Source: Myxococcaceae bacterium | Lineage (GTDB): Bacteria; Myxococcota; Myxococcia; Myxococcales; Myxococcaceae | Assembly: GCA_018262385.1 (NCBI GenBank) | Contig: JAGSPQ010000598.1 | Location: forward strand, 1-6,217 | Length of the DNA: 6,217 bases | Reading direction: 5' to 3' | Program-made: the position numbers and the translations under genes | The notes under the pieces: model-generated | What the model was told of the DNA's origin: nothing | What the model saw: the letters and a program-made list of their open reading frames with translations, nothing else | Databases searched by the model: none | Shown: positions 1 to 3,882 of the stretch, in pieces | Position numbering within the stretch: position 1 is the first letter of the stretch | Layout: every line of letters starts with the position of its first letter

Positions 1-8
1 CTGATCGG

Positions 9-1019
9 ATGAAAGGGAGAAAAGAAGCGCCGCCGGTCGAGGTCGTGCGCCGTCCGGTCGAGGCCAACCGCCCGGTGGTGAGCCCGGCGCCGGCGCCCGG
101 GCCAGTGGCGCCCAAGCCCGTCGCCCCCCGGCCGGTGGGCGCGGCCGTGCCCCCCCGCCCGGTCGGAGCGATCGCTCCCCGCCCGATGGGCGCCCGCCCG
201 TCCTCCAACGGGCCCGGCCAGCTGGCCCGGGCCGGCGGGCCGCCGAATCGGTTTGCCCCCCGCGGGCCTCCGCGCCCGCCGCCGACCCCCGAGCAGGTCG
301 AGACGCTCGCGCGCAAGGAGCACGTGCCGGCGCGGATCGCCAAGGGCGAGCTGGAAGGGAAGATGAAGGTGCGCATCTGGCGCAAGCTTCACAAGGAAGA
401 GGCGGCCCGGTTCGACCTCGCGTACGCGCTGATGGAGAAGCACCCGTCGCTGCCGCTGGCCGAGGCCTTCGGCTGCGTGCAGAGCGGGATGGAGGTCGAA
501 GAGTTCCTCCAGCGCCGCGCCCGGGTGAAGAAGAAGGAAGAGGTGAAGGTCGCGCGCACCGCGGTGAGCGGCGAAGCGATCGACGCCTTCATCGGCGCGT
601 TCATCGCCGACAAGGAACCGCTGGCGCTGGTGCTGGCCGAGCGCACCCTGCTCGACGCGATCGTCGAGGCGCAGCCGGTGTCGTTCAAGCTCGAGAAGTC
701 CGGGCGGATCGAGAAGCTGCAGGTGGTGACGTTGACCCGCAAGCCGGTCTGGGAAAAGTGGCTCAGCCAGCTCGAGCGCGAGCCGAAGTTGGCCCAGAAG
801 CCGTTGCAGGTCGCCCGCCAGCCGGCGCGTCGTCCGGTCAGCGACCCGCGGCCGTTCCTCGAGCACCTCACCCGGCCGGTCAAGCTCACGCTGCGCAACG
901 GGCTGACGCTGTCGTTCCCGCTGCGCGCGGTGGGGCCGTTCGATCTGCTCTGCGGCCCGGCGGACGACGAGGTGTTCTTCGTGCCGCTTCACGCGGTGGT
1001 CGAGTGGGCGCCGGTCTGA
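9..1019 (+). CDS. Proline-rich basic protein with C-terminal Hfq/Sm-like domain (hypothetical)
   Basis: A 336-residue protein of unknown function. Residues 1 to about 94 are a low-complexity Pro/Ala/Arg/Val tail with repeated RPV and PRPVGA units and are probably disordered. Residues about 95-185 are charged, basic and probably helical (ARIAKGELEGKMK, then KIWRKLH-like and LAEAFG stretches, ending in the basic run RRARVKKKEEVK). Residues about 189-247 alternate hydrophobic strands. Residues 278-335 look like bacterial Hfq: PFLEHL in place of PFLNAL, then LRNGLTL in place of LVNGIKL, an F/LL strand, and a VPLHAVVEW end resembling the Sm2 motif YKHAISTV. There is no signal peptide or membrane segment, so it is likely cytoplasmic. 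If the fold is right, an RNA-related role is possible, but this is inference. The frame is open to the left edge of the window, so a start upstream of the ATG at 9 cannot be excluded. The gene converges on the next one with a 4-bp gap. Confidence 0.8.
   Translation: MKGRKEAPPVEVVRRPVEANRPVVSPAPAPGPVAPKPVAPRPVGAAVPPRPVGAIAPRPMGARPSSNGPGQLARAGGPPNRFAPRGPPRPPPTPEQVETLARKEHVPARIAKGELEGKMKVRIWRKLHKEEAARFDLAYALMEKHPSLPLAEAFGCVQSGMEVEEFLQRRARVKKKEEVKVARTAVSGEAIDAFIGAFIADKEPLALVLAERTLLDAIVEAQPVSFKLEKSGRIEKLQVVTLTRKPVWEKWLSQLEREPKLAQKPLQVARQPARRPVSDPRPFLEHLTRPVKLTLRNGLTLSFPLRAVGPFDLLCGPADDEVFFVPLHAVVEWAPV
123..194 (+). repeat. Short tandem coding repeat (PRPVGA units)
   Basis: Residues 39-62 of the first protein read as three imperfect units of 8-9 residues: APRPVGAAV, PPRPVGAIA and PRPMGA. 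The DNA is correspondingly repetitive (ccggccggtgggcgc, cgcccggtcggagcg, cgcccgatgggcgc). It lies within the disordered tail and probably expands or contracts by slippage. Confidence 0.6.
840..1013 (+). other. Hfq/Sm-like domain (within first CDS)
   Basis: Residues 278-335 of the first protein align by eye with the Hfq core. The leading DPxPFLxxL helix is present, followed by a V-x-L-x-L-x-NG-L-x-L strand pair matching Hfq Sm1. After these come an F-x-LL strand, an acidic turn (PADDE) and a final V-x-x-HAV strand matching Hfq Sm2 KHAIS. The spacing differs from E. coli Hfq by only a few residues. Hfq's proximal-site Gln and the exact Lys-His are not conserved (PLH here), so RNA-binding specificity cannot be assumed. 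The assignment was made from memory of the Hfq sequence, not from a profile search. Confidence 0.45.
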
Positions 1020-1023
1020 ACAG

Positions 1024-1830
1024 TCAGTCGGTCTGCAGCTTGACCCGCAGCGCCTCGAGGATCTCCAGCCGGGTGCCGGCCGATCGTTCCCTCCACTCGA
1101 CCTTGCACAGCGACTTGAGCCGGGCGAGCAGGCGGTAGGCGGTCGCGCGCGACACGTTGCGATCGAGCCCCCACTGCTCGATCGTCCCCTCCCCTTCGAG
1201 CACGTGGCGCAGCAGATCCTTCTCGTCGGCGTTGAGCAGCTCGAGCACCCCGCGCGCCAGCCGCTGCGCGTCGAGCTGGGCCCGCATCACCTCGGGAAAC
1301 TCGCGCGAGCCCGAGGTCACCTCGCGCTCGGCGATCGCGGTGACGTAACGGCGCAGCAGCTCGCCGGTGGCCTCGGCGCAGGTCGGCTTGCTGCCCCGCT
1401 CGAGCCACAGCGCGGCCACCGCCTGCTCGACCGACACCGGAGCAAAGCGCCCCTGGGTCCGAATCGACGCGGGGAACCCGCCCGAGCTGGGCCGACTGAC
1501 CAACGACGCGAGCGCGTCGCGCACGTGGGCCGACAGCGCGTGCCAGGCCGGCCGATCGTCCTGCTCGTCGGCGAGCACCTGCCGGAAGCGATGACGCACC
1601 GCCCGGCCCAGCTCGTCGTCGCTCATCGCCAGCAGCTCGGATCGCCGGGTGTCGTCGAGCACGTGCCGCTCGAAGAAGACGCCGATCAACCCATCGAGGA
1701 TCTGGTTGGCCGCGGCCGACGGGCGCAACGCCGAGCCGAGCATCGCGCGCAACACGAGGAAGTCGTCGGCTGAGAACTCGCCCCGGGCCTCGAACGCCTG
1801 CAGGCCCACTCTGAAGCGCGCGGGGTCCAT
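1024..1830 (-). CDS. Sigma-factor-like protein with C-terminal region-4-type HTH
   Basis: A 268-residue soluble protein. Residues about 193-245 form a helix-turn-helix resembling sigma-70 region 4 or LuxR-type DNA-binding domains: LNADEKDLLRHVL (first helices), IEQWGLDRNVSRATAYRLLARLK (turn and recognition helix with the SRATAYRLL core). The N-terminal half is helical and acidic to mixed. A stretch around residues 60-110 (SDDELGRAVRHRFRQVL) loosely resembles a sigma region 2, but I cannot identify the -10 recognition motif. It could be a divergent sigma-70-family protein or simply an HTH regulator. The ATG at 1830 is the first start in this frame after the upstream gene's stop, and no good Shine-Dalgarno is visible. 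It lies 22 bp downstream of the vWA gene on the same strand, so co-transcription, perhaps with translational coupling, is likely. Confidence 0.8.
   Translation of the reverse strand: MDPARFRVGLQAFEARGEFSADDFLVLRAMLGSALRPSAAANQILDGLIGVFFERHVLDDTRRSELLAMSDDELGRAVRHRFRQVLADEQDDRPAWHALSAHVRDALASLVSRPSSGGFPASIRTQGRFAPVSVEQAVAALWLERGSKPTCAEATGELLRRYVTAIAEREVTSGSREFPEVMRAQLDAQRLARGVLELLNADEKDLLRHVLEGEGTIEQWGLDRNVSRATAYRLLARLKSLCKVEWRERSAGTRLEILEALRVKLQTD
1096..1254 (-). other. Helix-turn-helix, sigma region 4-like (within CDS)
   Basis: Residues 193-245 of the protein show the sequence order of a four-helix sigma-4 domain. An LL-x-x-DEK-x-LL helix is followed by an x-IEQWGLDRNVS turn in place of the usual IAxxLGIS, then a recognition helix ATAYRLLARLK. 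The usual Ile-Ala of the second helix is replaced by Ile-Glu, so this is a divergent example. Confidence 0.55.
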
Positions 1831-1852
1831 GGGCGCAGTGATGAACGGGTCG

Positions 1853-3082
1853 CTACTTCCGGCCGCGGTAGGCCGCGAGCGGAATCACCTGGCTCACGTG
1901 GGTGCCGGCGTGCGCCGACTGGGCCCGGCGAATCAGCAGCGGAATGTCGCCCTCGCCCCGCTCGACCGCCAGGCGCAGATCTCCCAACCGCTCGAGGTGG
2001 CGGCGCACCGGCAGGCCCTCGGGCGCGAGCGAGACGATGTGGCGCAGGTGGCTCTCGGCCAGCTCCAGCTGCTGCTCGGCGCGATCGAGGTCGCGGCGGG
2101 CGAGCGACAGCCAGGCCGCGGTCTCCTCGGCCACCAGCTGCAGCTCGTAGGCGAGGCTGAGGATCAGCCGCCCGCGGGCCGAGTCGGCCGCCACCCGCTC
2201 GAGCGCGACCTTCTGGTGCCGGGTGTCGCCCCGCTCGGTCCAGCTGCCGTGCACCACTGCGGTCCATTCGCCGCTCACTCCGCCCGACAGCAGCACCCGT
2301 CGGGCCAGCCCCCGCGAGACGTCGCCCAGGGTCACCACCAGCGCGTCGTCCTCGGCGCGGGTCGGGTAGGCGTGGCGGGTCGACAGCGCGCTGAACCCCT
2401 GCGGTTGGACCCGCACCGTCGCCCCGTGCGCGACCTCGCCGAACAGGTGAGAGATCACCGCGCCCATCGCCTCGCCCAGGCCGTCGGGGCCATCGACGTG
2501 CTCGTAGGCGTTGCCGGAAGGAAGGGTCAGCGCCTGGAGCACCTCGGCGACGTAGTGGCGGGCGAGGCCGAGCGCGTGCACCGAGACGCCTTCTTGCGAC
2601 ACGCGCAGCCCGAGCGAGTCGAAGGCTTCCTGGGTGTCGGGCCCCACCGAGGGTTCCCCGTCGGTCAGCAGCAGCAGCTTGGGCCGGCGGCCGGGGACCA
2701 GCACCCGCTGCAGCGATCTGGCCCCCAGCTCGACCGCCTGGTGGAGCGCGGTGCCGCGCCCGGTGCGCACGTCGGCGAGCGCGTCGGTCATCGCCCGCTT
2801 GCCCCGGGAGTCCATCGCCATCACCGCCACCCGCTGCTCGGCGACCCCGTCGAACAGCAGCAGCCCGAGGAAGTCGTCGGCGCGGGCGAGCTCGACGAAC
2901 TGCTGGGCCGCTTCGATCGCCGCCGCCAGCGGAGCGCCCTTCATCGAGCCGCTGCGATCGAGCAGCAGGTTGACCATCACCGGCGCGCGGACCTCTTCTC
3001 CCGAGGCCTCGGCGCTCACCAGCACGTGCGCTTCCCGCGCTTCCCCTTCGCCGACTTCGACCGCCCAGGCTGACCAGTTCAT
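1853..3082 (-). CDS. vWA (von Willebrand factor A) domain protein
   Basis: A 409-residue cytoplasmic protein; no signal peptide or membrane helix is seen. The vWA domain spans about residues 33-215. Its MIDAS metal site is complete: DRSGS at 42-46 (Asp, Ser, Ser), Thr111 in GRGTALH, and Asp141 in LLLTDGEPS. Residues about 216-285 are beta-rich (ATVRVQPQGF to GEWTAVVHGS) and probably form a beta-sandwich, as in other bacterial vWA proteins. Residues about 300-375 are helical, including a charged segment RRDLDRAEQQLELAESHLR that could be a short coiled coil. vWA domains of this kind usually bind a partner protein through a divalent metal; the partner is unknown here. The start at 3082 is supported by GAGGAG with an 8-nt spacer. 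It is the first gene of a two-gene unit with the sigma-like HTH protein, which suggests a linked regulatory role (inference). Confidence 0.93.
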   Translation of the reverse strand: MNWSAWAVEVGEGEAREAHVLVSAEASGEEVRAPVMVNLLLDRSGSMKGAPLAAAIEAAQQFVELARADDFLGLLLFDGVAEQRVAVMAMDSRGKRAMTDALADVRTGRGTALHQAVELGARSLQRVLVPGRRPKLLLLTDGEPSVGPDTQEAFDSLGLRVSQEGVSVHALGLARHYVAEVLQALTLPSGNAYEHVDGPDGLGEAMGAVISHLFGEVAHGATVRVQPQGFSALSTRHAYPTRAEDDALVVTLGDVSRGLARRVLLSGGVSGEWTAVVHGSWTERGDTRHQKVALERVAADSARGRLILSLAYELQLVAEETAAWLSLARRDLDRAEQQLELAESHLRHIVSLAPEGLPVRRHLERLGDLRLAVERGEGDIPLLIRRAQSAHAGTHVSQVIPLAAYRGRK

Positions 3083-3090
3083 GTTGTCTG

Positions 3091-3096
3091 CTCCTC
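3091..3096 (-). promoter_or_regulatory. Ribosome binding site of vWA gene
   Basis: GAGGAG on the minus strand, 8 nt before the ATG at 3082. It is a strong match to the anti-Shine-Dalgarno and fixes the start. Confidence 0.75.
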
Positions 3097-3135
3097 AATA
3101 CCCAAGACGGCAGCCGGCGGCTCGGCGTCTCAGCT

Positions 3136-3145
3136 GCTTCGAAGC
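3136..3145. repeat. Perfect 10-bp palindrome GCTTCGAAGC
   Basis: A perfect inverted repeat centred between the two divergent genes, directly followed by the overlapping palindromes AAGCTT (3142-3147) and CTTAAG (3145-3150). The position is suitable for a regulator binding site, but no family is recognisable. Confidence 0.4.
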
Positions 3146-3189
3146 TTAAGTCGGTGCGCAACCTTCTGCGTCGCGTTACAAGCCGCGCC

Positions 3190-3195
3190 GGAGGT
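3190..3195 (+). promoter_or_regulatory. Ribosome binding site of cupredoxin lipoprotein
   Basis: GGAGGT, 7 nt before the GTG at 3203. This near-perfect Shine-Dalgarno decides for the GTG start over any later codon; the next in-frame ATG (M11) would cut into the signal peptide. Confidence 0.8.
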
Positions 3196-3202
3196 CCCAC
3201 CC

Positions 3203-3568
3203 GTGACTACGTTCCGTGCGTTCTGTTTGACGATGTTGGTGATGGCGGTCGGTTGCAAGAGCCCCGAGGCGGCCCCGAAGGCCGTGAAGAACGCGGCCGG
3301 CGAGCGGGTGGTCGAGCTGAAGGTCACCGAGAATGGCTTCGAGCCCACCCCGGTGACGGTGAAGAAAGGTGAGCCGCTGGTGCTGAAGGTGACCCGCACC
3401 ACCGACAAGACCTGCGCGACCGAGATCCTGATCTCCGACACCGAGATCAACGTCCCGCTGCCGCTCAACCAGCCGGTGGAAGTGCGCTACACGCCGAACA
3501 AATCCGGGCAGATCCGGTACGGCTGCGCGATGGGGATGATGGTCGCCGGGGTGCTGGTCGTCGAGTAG
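3203..3568 (+). CDS. Cupredoxin-domain lipoprotein (probable copper-binding)
   Basis: A 121-residue protein starting with GTG behind a strong GGAGGT. Residues 1-17 form a short signal peptide (MTTFRAFCLTMLVMAVG) ending in a lipobox, AVGC, so Cys18 would be lipidated after cleavage by signal peptidase II. Residues about 34-121 match the small cupredoxin family often annotated as EfeO-type or cupredoxin_1. They start with a beta strand and VTENGFEPTPVTVKKGEPL, then TC at 70-71, LPLNQPVEVRYTP, and a final YGCAMGMM followed by VAGVLVVE. In this family the Cys in TC (Cys71), the Cys in GC (Cys108) and a Met of the MGM segment (Met110, 112 or 113) are the likely metal ligands, replacing the His ligands of classical plastocyanins. 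It would sit in the periplasm, anchored to a membrane, in copper handling or electron transfer (inference). It is 42 bp upstream of the DinG-like gene on the same strand. Confidence 0.9.
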   Translation: MTTFRAFCLTMLVMAVGCKSPEAAPKAVKNAAGERVVELKVTENGFEPTPVTVKKGEPLVLKVTRTTDKTCATEILISDTEINVPLPLNQPVEVRYTPNKSGQIRYGCAMGMMVAGVLVVE

Positions 3569-3610
3569 CGCAACGGCTGCACGTCAGCCCTGTCCGGTAG
3601 GGTGTTCTGG

Positions 3611-3877
3611 ATGTCGAAGAACCCCCACCTGCTGACCCACCACGCGTTCGTGGATCTCGAGACCACCGGCCTCGACCCCCGCTATGACGAGGTGATCGAG
3701 GTCGGCATCGCCTTCGTCGAGGACGACGTGGTGGTGAAGCGGGTCTCGCGGTTGTTCCGGCCCAGCCGCCCCCTGCCGCTGGTGATTGTGCGGCTGACCG
3801 GGCTGACCGACGCGGCGCTGGCGAGCGAGCCCGAGTTCGTCCAGTTCCTCCCCGAGCTCACCGGCCTGCTGCGTGGA
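3611..3877 (+). pseudogene. DinG-type fusion, N-terminal fragment: DEDDh exonuclease with ExoI motif
   Basis: This is the first part of a DnaQ/epsilon-like 3'-5' exonuclease domain of the kind fused to the N-terminus of DinG-family helicases in some bacteria. ExoI is intact: FVDLETTG, with catalytic Asp15 and Glu17. It is followed by DEVIEVGIAFVED and the RLTGLTDAAL segment typical of the family. Recognisable homology stops after LPELTGLLRG (about 3877). In this frame the reading continues open to a stop at 5339-5341, but only as Arg/Pro/Ala-rich shadow sequence, while the true continuation is in another frame from 3873. I prefer the ATG at 3611 (weak AGGG at 3599-3602, 8-nt spacer) over the in-frame GTG at 3602. 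As it stands, no complete exonuclease can be made from this reading. Confidence 0.8.
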
Positions 3878-3882
3878 GAGCT
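3870..3882 (+). other. Frameshift/deletion junction in exonuclease domain
   Basis: Frame 3611 (codons starting at 3872, 3875 and so on) gives GLLRG, then nonsense. Frame 3873 gives VESFLGPLLEELG, which is the segment that normally follows ExoII. In family members about 10-12 residues carrying HNxxFD lie between these two segments, and here none remain. The frame change requires a missing length of 3n+2 nt, so about 29-35 nt. Confidence 0.75.

Larger units (their letters stand above)
3083..3202. promoter_or_regulatory. Divergent intergenic region, probable bidirectional promoter region
   Basis: This 120-bp gap separates the start of the vWA gene (minus) from the start of the cupredoxin lipoprotein (plus), so both promoters should lie here or just inside the genes. 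Around 3131-3150 there is a locally AT-richer block with overlapping palindromes (CAGCTG, GCTTCGAAGC, AAGCTT, CTTAAG) that could be an operator. I cannot point to convincing -35/-10 boxes for either direction; a weak TACAAG at 3177-3182 is the only -10-like hexamer noted for the plus strand. Confidence 0.45.

Noticed and set aside
9..290. Proline-rich start of the first protein as a non-coding or mis-framed segment
   Set aside because: The frame is continuous into the well-formed middle and C-terminal domains; Pro/Arg-rich disordered tails are common in GC-rich bacteria.
1020..1023. Bidirectional terminator between the convergent genes
   Set aside because: Only 4 bp separate the two stop codons and no hairpin with a T-tract is seen at the junction.
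1649..3073. 474-residue plus-strand open frame opposite the vWA and HTH genes
   Set aside because: Rich in His, Gln, Arg and Gly with no family resemblance; antisense shadow of real coding sequence.
1686..3200. 504-residue open frame on the minus strand overlapping the vWA gene
   Set aside because: Composition is Arg/Ala/Gly/Pro-rich with no motif; it is a GC-driven shadow of the vWA gene, which has MIDAS residues and a strong ribosome binding site.
3575..3589. Hairpin GGCTG-CACGT-CAGCC after the lipoprotein gene as a terminator
   Set aside because: The stem is only 5 bp and no T-tract follows; it is more likely incidental, and read-through into the DinG-like gene is plausible.
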